From the NCBI GenBank assembly GCA_030157785.1, contig JAOAUC010000036.1, forward strand, positions 1 to 55,353: 55,353 nt of DNA. Direction: 5' to 3'. The notes beneath the pieces are model-generated. The model was not told where the DNA came from. It did no database searches and saw only the letters and a list, made by a program, of their open reading frames with translations. The stretch is from Zoogloea oleivorans. Lineage in GTDB: Bacteria > Pseudomonadota > Gammaproteobacteria > Burkholderiales > Rhodocyclaceae. How positions within the stretch are numbered: position 1 is the first letter of the stretch; every line of letters begins with the position of its first letter. The position numbers and the translations under genes were made by a program. Below, piece by piece: positions 16,461 through 24,534 of the stretch.

Positions 16461-18269
16461 TCAGCGCCCCGACTCATGTTCTGCAGGCGGTGCCACCTTG
16501 ACCACCTCGGCCAGGGTGGTGATTCCCGCTGCCACTTTGAGCGCGCCGGACAGGCGCAGGGGCTTCATGCCTTCGCGCACGGCCAGGTCGCGAACCCGGG
16601 CGATGTCCACATCGCCGCTCACCGCCTTCCTCACATCCGGCGACATGAGCAGGATTTCGTACAGGCCGATGCGCCCCATGTAGCCGGTCATGCGGCATTC
16701 GATGCAGCCGATGGCCCGGTGGATGCGGGCCGGCCGGGTCGCTTTCCAGGGCATCACCAGGTGATCCCAGATCGCTTCCTCCTCGGGTGTCATCGGATGG
16801 GCCTGCTTGCAGTGCGGGCACAGGATGCGCACCAGGCGCTGAGCCATGATGCCAAGCAAGGTGGCGTTGAGCAGGTAGGCCGGCACGCCCAGGTCGAGCA
16901 TGCGGGTGACCGCCGACGGGGCGTCGTTGGTGTGCAGGGTGGACAGCACCAGGTGACCGGTGAGCGCGGCCTGAATGGCCATCTCGGCGGTTTCCAGGTC
17001 GCGGATTTCGCCCACCATGATGATGTCCGGATCCTGCCGCATCAACGCCCGCACGCCCTCGGCAAAACCCAGCTCGATGGCCTGATGCACCTGCATCTGG
17101 TTGAAGGCCGGCTCCACCATCTCGATCGGGTCTTCGATGGTGCACACATTCACTTCGGGCGTGGCCAGCTGCTTGAGGGTCGAATACAGCGTGGTGGTCT
17201 TTCCCGAACCGGTCGGGCCGGTGACCAGGATGATGCCGTTGGGGCGCCCGGAAATGGAATTCCAGCGCGTCTCGTCCTGCTCCGAAAAGCCCAGCTCGGT
17301 GAGGTTGCGCACCAGCACCTCGGGGTCGAAGATGCGCATCACCAGCTTTTCGCCAAAGGCGGTGGGCAGTGTGGACAGACGCAGCTCGACTTCCTTGCCG
17401 CTGGTCACCCGGGTCTTGATGCGGCCATCCTGGGGGCGGCGCTTCTCCACCACGTCCATGCGCCCGAGGATCTTGATGCGGCTGGTCATGGCCGTCATCA
17501 CGCTCATGGGCATCTGGTACACCTGATGCAGCACTCCGTCGATGCGAAAGCGCACCAGACCCATGTCGCGCCGCGGCTCGATGTGGATGTCGCTGGCGCG
17601 CTGCTCGAAGGCGTACTGCCACAGCCAGTCGACAATATTGACGATGTGCCGGTCATTGGCGTCGAACTGGCGATTGACCTGGCCCAGTTCCACCAGTTGC
17701 TCGAAGGACGAAGCGCCACCGTGGCCACCGCTCGCCGCCGCGTTCTTCACCGAACGGGCCAGGTTGTAGAACTCCACCAGGTAGCGCGCCACGTCGGCCG
17801 GGTTGGCCAGCACGCGGCGGATGTCCTTTTTGAGGATGCCGGCAACTTCGGCTTCCCACTCGCGCAGGTAGGGCTGGGTGGTGGCCACCACCACTTCGCG
17901 CAGGCCGACCTGCACCGGCAGCACGCCAAAGCGGGTGGCGTAGGCAGAGGACATCACCGCGGTGACGGCGGCAAAATCGATTTTCAGGGGGTCGATGCGC
18001 AGGTAATCCAGCTCCACCTTGCCGGCCAGCCATTCGGTCAGGTCCTCGAGGGTGAGCACCCGGTGGGGCGGCAGCTTCGAGGGCCACTTCTGGCCGGCGA
18101 TGAGAATCAGCGGGTGAATATCGGCGGCGCGCTGAGCCTGGCCCACGCGCAACGCGTCGGCATCGGCCCGGTCGACAAGGCGATCGGCCACCAGCAGCTC
18201 GAGCACCTCGAGCAGCGTGAGGCGGTGTTCAGGGGCGGCATTCCCCGTTTTTCGGGACGTGGACGGCAT
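16461..18269 (-). CDS. GspE/PilB-family secretion or pilus assembly ATPase
   Basis: 602 residues, ATG at 18269. An N-terminal GspE_N (MshEN-like) domain (about 70-165) precedes the catalytic core. Walker A GPTGSGKTTT starts at residue 351, the Asp box and Walker B follow (TIEDPIEM, DPDIIMVGEIRD), and the His box is STLHTNDAPSAV. A zinc tetracysteine motif, CPHC plus CIEC (about residues 500-535), is present as in GspE/PilB, but not in PilT. It would energise assembly of a type II secretion pseudopilus or type IV pilus at the inner membrane. No gspF/pilC, prepilin or secretin genes are near it, so it is an orphan here and could serve a system encoded elsewhere. Gene symbol left open between gspE and pilB. 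Confidence 0.9.
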   Translation of the reverse strand: MPSTSRKTGNAAPEHRLTLLEVLELLVADRLVDRADADALRVGQAQRAADIHPLILIAGQKWPSKLPPHRVLTLEDLTEWLAGKVELDYLRIDPLKIDFAAVTAVMSSAYATRFGVLPVQVGLREVVVATTQPYLREWEAEVAGILKKDIRRVLANPADVARYLVEFYNLARSVKNAAASGGHGGASSFEQLVELGQVNRQFDANDRHIVNIVDWLWQYAFEQRASDIHIEPRRDMGLVRFRIDGVLHQVYQMPMSVMTAMTSRIKILGRMDVVEKRRPQDGRIKTRVTSGKEVELRLSTLPTAFGEKLVMRIFDPEVLVRNLTELGFSEQDETRWNSISGRPNGIILVTGPTGSGKTTTLYSTLKQLATPEVNVCTIEDPIEMVEPAFNQMQVHQAIELGFAEGVRALMRQDPDIIMVGEIRDLETAEMAIQAALTGHLVLSTLHTNDAPSAVTRMLDLGVPAYLLNATLLGIMAQRLVRILCPHCKQAHPMTPEEEAIWDHLVMPWKATRPARIHRAIGCIECRMTGYMGRIGLYEILLMSPDVRKAVSGDVDIARVRDLAVREGMKPLRLSGALKVAAGITTLAEVVKVAPPAEHESGR

Positions 18270-18355
18270 CGGCAGGCTTCGGCAACGGACACGCCACCAG
18301 GAAGTGTCCGGGTAGCTGGAGGGAGTCTACCCATCTGCCCGGGATTTTCCCATTT

Positions 18356-18556
18356 TTACCAGCCTCTGTTGCCCCGGTCGTAACCACGCTCATAGCCCCG
18401 CTCGTAGGCGCGAGGCATCGGCCGCGCCTGCGGCACCACCATCACGGGTGCGTCGGCATAACGGTGGTGACGATGCCCATAGCCGGGGCCGGCAGGCAAA
18501 ACAACACAGCCGCCAAGGAGAGCGGTAAGCAGGGCAATGCACACGAGACGTTTCAT
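18356..18556 (-). CDS. small lipoprotein with Tyr/Arg/Gly-rich C-terminus
   Basis: 66 residues from the ATG at 18556 (GGAG 8 bases upstream). Lipoprotein signal peptide MKRLVCIALLTALLGGC with lipobox LGGC, so the mature protein starts at Cys17 and is lipid-anchored. The mature part is short, with a His-rich patch (GYGHRHHRYAD) and a repeat RGYERGYDRGNRGW-type tail, probably unstructured. No family recognised. It is divergent from the ComEA-like gene across 156 bp. Confidence 0.7.
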   Translation of the reverse strand: MKRLVCIALLTALLGGCVVLPAGPGYGHRHHRYADAPVMVVPQARPMPRAYERGYERGYDRGNRGW

Positions 18557-18712
18557 GACGGACTCCGGGAAAGGATGTCTCCCTTCAACGCGCAAAGCGC
18601 CCATCGGTTAGTACGAAACAATCTCGAAATGTTGCCATAACCGGCCTTCACCTCTTGCCAATGCCATATGGATTGACGGTAAAATGACAACGTCACTCAA
18701 CCGGAGAAAACC

Positions 18713-18988
18713 ATGAAGCGCATCCTGTCCCTCATCGGCCTCACCCTGGCCAGCATCAACCTGGCATTTGCAGCAGTGAACATCAACACCGCCACCCCGG
18801 CCGACCTCGACGGCGTGAAAGGCATCGGCCCGTCCAAGGCCCAGGCCATCGTCGACTACCGGACCAAGAACGGCCCCTTCAAGAGCCTCGACGACCTGAA
18901 GAACGTGAAGGGCTTCGGTGACAAGAGCATCGCCAAGCTGAAGGGCGAACTGAGCATTGCCGGCAGCAGCGAACCCGCAAAGAAGTAA
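18713..18988 (+). CDS. ComEA-like helix-hairpin-helix DNA-binding protein (exported)
   Basis: 91 residues. GGAG lies 7 bases before the ATG. A cleavable signal peptide (residues 1-20, ending AFA) is followed by a tandem helix-hairpin-helix unit (NINTATPADLDGVKGIGPSK, then SLDDLKNVKGFGDKSIAK) that binds DNA non-specifically. This is the short periplasmic form of ComEA found in many Gram-negative bacteria, where it ratchets incoming DNA during natural transformation. Other exported HhH proteins of this size have no proven role in uptake. A short basic tail (EPAKK) ends the protein. No other competence genes are nearby; the orphan PilB/GspE-type ATPase 440 bp away is the only possible link. Confidence 0.9.
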   Translation: MKRILSLIGLTLASINLAFAAVNINTATPADLDGVKGIGPSKAQAIVDYRTKNGPFKSLDDLKNVKGFGDKSIAKLKGELSIAGSSEPAKK

Positions 18989-19072
18989 ACCGCCCGGGCC
19001 CGACCTCGCGTCGGGCCAAATCGATTACCGTTGCGCTATCAGGCCCGCCTGTTTCCCGCACCGGAGAAAACC

Positions 19073-19291
19073 ATGCCCCGCCTCGCCCTCACTACCCTGT
19101 CCCTTCTCCTCGTTACCCTTCTGGCCGGCTGTGGCATTGATGCCGCCACCAGCGCCGCCACCGCTGCCAAGCTCAAGGCCCGCGAAGCCGAACAGGCCCA
19201 GGCCATCAAGCAAAATATCGAGCAGCAGCTCGACGTCGCCCGGCAGCAGGAAGAACAGCGCCGCAAGGAAATGGACGCCGCCACGCGCTAG
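19073..19291 (+). CDS. small lipoprotein with coiled-coil tail
   Basis: 72 residues from the ATG at 19073, with GGAG upstream in the same CACCGGAGAAAACC context as the previous gene. Signal peptide with lipobox LLAGC, so Cys20 is acylated. The rest is a continuous charged helix (from TAAKLKAREAEQAQAIKQ to the end), rich in Ala, Gln, Glu and Lys, predicted to form a coiled coil. No enzyme motif. It is 84 bp downstream of the ComEA-like gene and 111 bp upstream of the macroglobulin gene. Role unknown; possibly structural in the envelope. Confidence 0.7.
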   Translation: MPRLALTTLSLLLVTLLAGCGIDAATSAATAAKLKAREAEQAQAIKQNIEQQLDVARQQEEQRRKEMDAATR

Positions 19292-19402
19292 GGCCTGCCG
19301 CGACACCTTCCCGCCACGCCGCCCCTCGGGTAGATTGGCGGTCGAATCTCCCCGTCATGCAGGCGCCCCCTGAGTCGCGCCGGCCGTCAAAGGAAGTCGC
19401 CC

Positions 19403-22400
19403 GTGATCGCCTCCACCCGCCGGGGCTTTGCCCTGATTCCCGTCCTGATGGCACTGGCCATCGCGCTGGCTGCCGGGCTGTACTTCTTCACCCGCTCCAC
19501 TGCGCCGGACGCTGATTCCCCTTCCGACGACGGCCCCTTCCGTCTGGTCGAGCTGGCCAATCGGGATTTCGACGGTTCCCCGGCCCTCGCCCTGACCTTC
19601 AGCCTGCCCCTCGACCCCCGCCACGCCTACGACAGCGAAATCGAGGTCTTCGAAATGCCGCCGCGGGACGGTGAGGTGACCGGCACCGGCACTGACGGCG
19701 ACAACGATGGCGAAGGTGACGACAGCCAGACAGCCAACGCCCAGGCCGCAGCCCCGGTCAGTACCAATCCCGAAGACGTAGCCACCGACGGCGGCAAGCG
19801 GGTCAAGGGCGCCTGGACAGTCGGCGACAACCCCCGCCTGCTGTTCTTCCCGCACATCAAGCCCCAGGCCCGCTACGTCGTGAAGGTGGCTGCCGGCCTG
19901 CCGGCTCGCGGCAACAGCAAGCTGGACGCCGAATCCCGCCTGTCGATCCGCACCGCCGCCGTTTCGCCGGCCTACTACTTCGCCAGCCGTGGCATGGTCC
20001 TGCCGGCCAAACAGAACGGTGGCCTGCCGGTCGTTACAGTGAATGTGCCCGAGGTGGACATCCAGTTCCTGCGCGTCCGGCCCGACCAGTTGCCACGCTT
20101 CCTCGACCGGGTCATCAGCCAGGCCAAGGCGCCCAAGCCCGCGCCGGGCAGCGAAGCCGAAGGGGAAGAGGAGGGCGAAGGGTACGACTACGAAAACCGT
20201 CGCCTGAACCTGCGCGGCGCTGTCGGAAACTGGGAACTCGACAGCCTCCACAGCCTTACCGACAGCGTTTATTCCGGCCGTTTCGTCACCGAACAGCAGA
20301 CCAACCGGCGCAGCGTCACCTTCATCCCGGTCGAGGACATCAAGGAGCTCAAGGAGCCTGGGGTCTACATCGCCGTGATGAGCCAGCCCAACCGCTTCCG
20401 CTACGACTACCAAGTGAGCTACTTCTACGTCAGCGACCTGGGCCTGCACGTGCGCCTGTTCGACAAGGGCGCCGACGCGGTGGTCAGTTCCCTGAGCGAC
20501 GGCAAGGGCCTGCGCAATGTCGAAATCCAGTGGCTCGATCAGGCTGGCAAGGTGCTGGCCCGTGGCGAAACCGACGGCGACGGCCGCGCCAGCTTCGCCG
20601 AACGCCCGAAGGACGCCCGCGTGATCCTCGCCCGCCAGGGCCAGCAGGTATCGCTGATCGCCACCCGCGAGCCGGCGCTGGACCTGTCCGAATTCGACAT
20701 CGCCGGCTTGCCCGGGCGGGCCGTACGCCTGTTTCCGTGGTCCGGCCGCAACCTCTACCGCCCCGGCGAGCGCTTCGAGCTGTCCGTCCTCGCCCGCGAC
20801 GCCGACGGCCGCCCGGTGCCACCTCAGCCGGTGCAGGCCATCCTCAAGCGCCCCGACGGCAAGAGCCAGTTCACCGCCAGCTGGCAGCCGGATGCCGGTT
20901 TCGGCGGCTACTACCGCCGCCCCATCGAGCTCCCGGCCGACGCCCCGACCGGTGCCTGGGTGCTCGAACTGCGCGCCGACCCGGCCGACAAGCTGCCCAC
21001 CAACACCTATCGCTTCGGCGTTGAGGAATTCCTGCCCGAGCGCATGAAGCTCGAGCTCAACCCGGTCCACCCCAGCCTCGACGCGAAACAACCCTTCGCA
21101 CTGGCCGTGCAGGGCAGCTACCTATACGGGGCGCCCGCCGCCGGCAACCGCCTGCTTGGCATCGTCCAGTACGAACGCCAGAAGAACCCGCTGGCCCAGA
21201 AGCTCCCCGGCTTCGAATTCGGCGATGCCAACGAAGACAGCGCCAGAAGCCGCGCCGAACTCGACGAATCCAGCCTCGACGAGGCCGGCAAGGGCAGTTT
21301 CGACATCGACCTGGCACCGGTTGCCGAACGCCAGTCACCCTTCACCGTGCGCGCCACCCTCAGCCTGCTGGAAAGCGGCGGCCGCCCGGTGATCCGCTCG
21401 GTCGAACGCGTCTATTGGCCGGCGCCGGTGATGGTCGGCGTGCGCCCGCTGTTCCAGGGCGATTACGCGCGGGAAGGCACTCAGGCCCCCTTTGAGGTGA
21501 TCCGCGCCGACCGCGACGGCGCCCTCAAGGGCGCAACGCTGCCGACCCGCCTGTTCCGCGAGAACCGTGACTACTACTGGCGCTTCGACGACCAGCGCGG
21601 CTGGCATTCCGGCTTCACCGAAACCGAGGAGCTGGTCGCCACCAGCAGCGTAACCCTTCCCGCCGGCGGCCGCGGCAAGCTGCAGGTGCCGGTCAAATAC
21701 GGCCGCTATCGCCTCGAAATCAGTGACCCGGAAACCGGCAAGACCCTCAAATACCGTTTCTACGCCGGCTGGAGCGCCCGCAACGACGAAGACCAGGGCA
21801 TCCGTCCCGACCGGGTCGCCCTCAAGCTCGACAAGCCGGCCTACAAGGACGGCGACACAGCCAAGCTCACCATCACGCCGCCCCACGGCGGCCAGGCCCT
21901 GATCAGTGTCGAAGGCGACCGGACCCTGTGGAGCAAGCGCATGGCCTTGCCCGATGCCGGCCTCACCGTGGACATCCCGCTCGACAAGGAATGGCGCCGC
22001 CATGACCTCTACGTGTCGGTAATGGTGCTGCGCCCCGGCAGCGAAGGCGAGAAGGTCACCCCGGCGCGCGCCCTCGGCCTGGCCCACCTGCCGCTTGAAC
22101 GCGGCGAGCGCAAACTGGCGGTGAGCCTCGACGCACCGAAAAAAATGCTCCCCGAAACGCCCCTCAAGGTGAAGGTGAAAGTGCCTGGCGCCAAAGGCCA
22201 GAAAGCCGTGCTGACCCTGTCGGCGGTGGATGTGGGCATCCTCAACATCACCCGCTTCCAGAGCCCCGACCCCCACGGCCACTTCTTCGGCAAGCTGCGC
22301 TACGGGGCCGACCAGTACGACGTGTATGGCCGTCTCATCGAGAAGATGACCGGCAAGAAGGGCAAGCTCAAATACGGCGGCGACGCGGCGCCCAAGCCCA

Positions 22401-24523
22401 CCAACAGCCTGCCCAAAAAGGTCAAGCTGATCGACCTGTTCTCCGGCCCGGTCAGCCTCAACGAACAAGGCGAGGCAGAAGTCACCCTGCAGGTACCCGA
22501 TTTCAACGGCAGCCTGCGCCTGATGGCGGTGGTCGCCACGCCGGAGCAGTTCGGCAGCGCCGACACCGAGGTGGTGGTGGCCGCCCCGCTGGTGGCCGAG
22601 TTATCCACACCGCGCTTCCTCACCGTAGGCGACAGCGCGGTGATCGCCCTCGACCTGCACAACCTGTCCGGCGCCGAGCAGAAGCTGAAGGTGGACATCA
22701 GCTCCCCCGACGGCCTGCGCATCCACAACGCCGGCACCAGCCTCACGTTGCCCGACCAGCGCCGGCAAACCCTGCGCTTTCCGGTGGAAGCCGGCAGTGC
22801 CTTCGGCTTGGCCAGCGTGCAGGTGAATGTCAGCGGCGGGCCGCTCAAGCTGAACCGCCAGTTCGCGCTGCAGGTGCAGGCTCCCACACCGCGCCAGCAA
22901 GTCAGCCGCCGTTTCACCATCGCCCCCGGCGAAACCCTCAACCTGAAGGACGCCGAAACCGGCGGCTTCCTGAAGAGCTCGGTCGAAGCCCACCTCGCCC
23001 TGTCGGACCAGCCGCCCATCGACGTGCGCAGCGCCATCCGCGGCCTGCTGGTCTATCCCTACGGCTGCACCGAGCAAACCACCAGCACCGCCTACCCCCA
23101 CGTGTTCGTCGATGAAGACGCCGCCCGCCGCTTCGGCCTCAAGCCCTTCACCCGCGAACAGCGCGCCGAAATGCTCGAAAAAGCCATCGCCCGCCTCGGT
23201 GCCATGCAGGCGCCCAACGGCGGTTTCAGCCTGTGGGGCGATGTCTCCGAGTACGAATACTGGCTGTCGTCCTACGTCACCCACTTCCTGCTCGACGCCC
23301 GTGAGCAGGGCTTCACGGTGCCGGTCCAGATGCAGCAGAAGGCCACCGACTTCCTGCTCCGCGCGCTGCAGGAAGGCGTCTCCGGCCTGCCCTCCGCCAA
23401 GCCGGTTTACAACGAAAACGCCATCTGGCAAGACCGCCACTACGCCGGCAATGGCCGCTTCGGCGTGCTCGCCTATGGCGCCTACGTGCTGGCGCGGGAA
23501 TCGAAGGCCCCGCTGGCCACCCTGCGCCAGCTCTACGAACTGCGCGCCCAGGCCCATTCCGGCCTGGCCCTGGTCCAGCTGGGCATCGCCCTCAAACTGA
23601 TGGGCGACGAAGGCCGCGCCAACACGGCCATCGCCGAAGGTATCGCCAAGCCCCGCGACAGCGGCTACTGGTGGGGTGACTACGGAAGCCCGCTGCGCGA
23701 CGCGGCCTTGTCCTACACCCTGCTGCAGCGTCACAAGATCAACGCTGCCGGCGCCGCCAACCTGATCGCCATCACCGCCGCCGAACTGGAGAAAAACAGC
23801 TGGACCAGCACCCAGGAAAAACTCGCCCTGTTTCTCATCGGCCGCGAACTGGGCACCCGCGACAAGGGCATCGCCTGGAGCGCCGAAATCGGCAGCGCCA
23901 AGCCCGAAACCGTAAGTGGCCCCGGCAGCCAGATCCGCGCGGTCGATGCCTCCAGCCTCGCCAACGGTCTGGCCATCCGCAACACCCACAAGGACAAGCT
24001 CTTCCTCGAACTGTCCATCGGCGGCAACCCGGCGAAGATGCCTGCCGCCCGCAGCGACGCCATCGCCCTCAGTCGCGAGCTCTACGACGGCGACGGCAAG
24101 CCCATCGGCAAGCGCCCGCTGAAAGTCGGCGAAAGCGTGCTGGTGCGCATCCAGGTCAAGCCGAAGATCCTCGTCGGCAACGGCCTGGTCGTCGATCGCA
24201 TCCCGGCCGGGCTGGAAATCGAAAACCTCAACATCGTGCAGGGCGAAAAAATGGGCGCGGTCAGCATCGCCGGCATCGACCCGGCCGATGCCATGGCCGA
24301 CCGGCGCATCCAGCACGTGGAATTCCGTGACGACCGCTTCGTCGCCGCGGTGCGCCTGCAGGGCGAGATCAACCTGTTCTACCGCGCCCGCGTGGTAACG
24401 CCCGGCAAGTTCGTCTTTCCGCCGCTGTACGCCGAAGACATGTACCGGCCCGACACCTACGGGCTGGCAGAAGGGGAGAGCAGTCTGACGGTCATCGACG
24501 GCAAGGAGAAAACCGCGCCCTGA
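19403..24523 (+). CDS. bacterial alpha-2-macroglobulin (thioester-type, YfhM-like)
   Basis: 1706 residues, GTG start at 19403 with AAGGAAG 8 bases upstream. The N-terminal hydrophobic segment (residues 10-27, IPVLMALAIALAAGLYFF) is a signal anchor, without a lipobox Cys, so the protein faces the periplasm from the inner membrane. An acidic Asp/Gly-rich stretch follows (about 88-118). Many MG-type beta-sandwich domains come next; the thioester motif GCTEQ lies in the TED helical domain with the reactive Cys at residue 1222. Bacterial macroglobulins trap attacking proteases and are thought to protect the cell when the wall is breached. It is followed 11 bp later by pbpC, the classic pair of peptidoglycan repair plus protease trap. 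Confidence 0.93.
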   Translation: MIASTRRGFALIPVLMALAIALAAGLYFFTRSTAPDADSPSDDGPFRLVELANRDFDGSPALALTFSLPLDPRHAYDSEIEVFEMPPRDGEVTGTGTDGDNDGEGDDSQTANAQAAAPVSTNPEDVATDGGKRVKGAWTVGDNPRLLFFPHIKPQARYVVKVAAGLPARGNSKLDAESRLSIRTAAVSPAYYFASRGMVLPAKQNGGLPVVTVNVPEVDIQFLRVRPDQLPRFLDRVISQAKAPKPAPGSEAEGEEEGEGYDYENRRLNLRGAVGNWELDSLHSLTDSVYSGRFVTEQQTNRRSVTFIPVEDIKELKEPGVYIAVMSQPNRFRYDYQVSYFYVSDLGLHVRLFDKGADAVVSSLSDGKGLRNVEIQWLDQAGKVLARGETDGDGRASFAERPKDARVILARQGQQVSLIATREPALDLSEFDIAGLPGRAVRLFPWSGRNLYRPGERFELSVLARDADGRPVPPQPVQAILKRPDGKSQFTASWQPDAGFGGYYRRPIELPADAPTGAWVLELRADPADKLPTNTYRFGVEEFLPERMKLELNPVHPSLDAKQPFALAVQGSYLYGAPAAGNRLLGIVQYERQKNPLAQKLPGFEFGDANEDSARSRAELDESSLDEAGKGSFDIDLAPVAERQSPFTVRATLSLLESGGRPVIRSVERVYWPAPVMVGVRPLFQGDYAREGTQAPFEVIRADRDGALKGATLPTRLFRENRDYYWRFDDQRGWHSGFTETEELVATSSVTLPAGGRGKLQVPVKYGRYRLEISDPETGKTLKYRFYAGWSARNDEDQGIRPDRVALKLDKPAYKDGDTAKLTITPPHGGQALISVEGDRTLWSKRMALPDAGLTVDIPLDKEWRRHDLYVSVMVLRPGSEGEKVTPARALGLAHLPLERGERKLAVSLDAPKKMLPETPLKVKVKVPGAKGQKAVLTLSAVDVGILNITRFQSPDPHGHFFGKLRYGADQYDVYGRLIEKMTGKKGKLKYGGDAAPKPTNSLPKKVKLIDLFSGPVSLNEQGEAEVTLQVPDFNGSLRLMAVVATPEQFGSADTEVVVAAPLVAELSTPRFLTVGDSAVIALDLHNLSGAEQKLKVDISSPDGLRIHNAGTSLTLPDQRRQTLRFPVEAGSAFGLASVQVNVSGGPLKLNRQFALQVQAPTPRQQVSRRFTIAPGETLNLKDAETGGFLKSSVEAHLALSDQPPIDVRSAIRGLLVYPYGCTEQTTSTAYPHVFVDEDAARRFGLKPFTREQRAEMLEKAIARLGAMQAPNGGFSLWGDVSEYEYWLSSYVTHFLLDAREQGFTVPVQMQQKATDFLLRALQEGVSGLPSAKPVYNENAIWQDRHYAGNGRFGVLAYGAYVLARESKAPLATLRQLYELRAQAHSGLALVQLGIALKLMGDEGRANTAIAEGIAKPRDSGYWWGDYGSPLRDAALSYTLLQRHKINAAGAANLIAITAAELEKNSWTSTQEKLALFLIGRELGTRDKGIAWSAEIGSAKPETVSGPGSQIRAVDASSLANGLAIRNTHKDKLFLELSIGGNPAKMPAARSDAIALSRELYDGDGKPIGKRPLKVGESVLVRIQVKPKILVGNGLVVDRIPAGLEIENLNIVQGEKMGAVSIAGIDPADAMADRRIQHVEFRDDRFVAAVRLQGEINLFYRARVVTPGKFVFPPLYAEDMYRPDTYGLAEGESSLTVIDGKEKTAP

Positions 24524-24534
24524 CCTGAACGCCC

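Noticed and set aside
16461..18269. Part of a type IV pilus or type II secretion operon
   Set aside because: No neighbouring pilus or secretion gene supports it; kept as an orphan ATPase.
19355..21091. 578-codon open frame antisense to the macroglobulin gene
   Set aside because: Low-complexity Gly/Ala/Val translation, no start site, opposite a certain gene.
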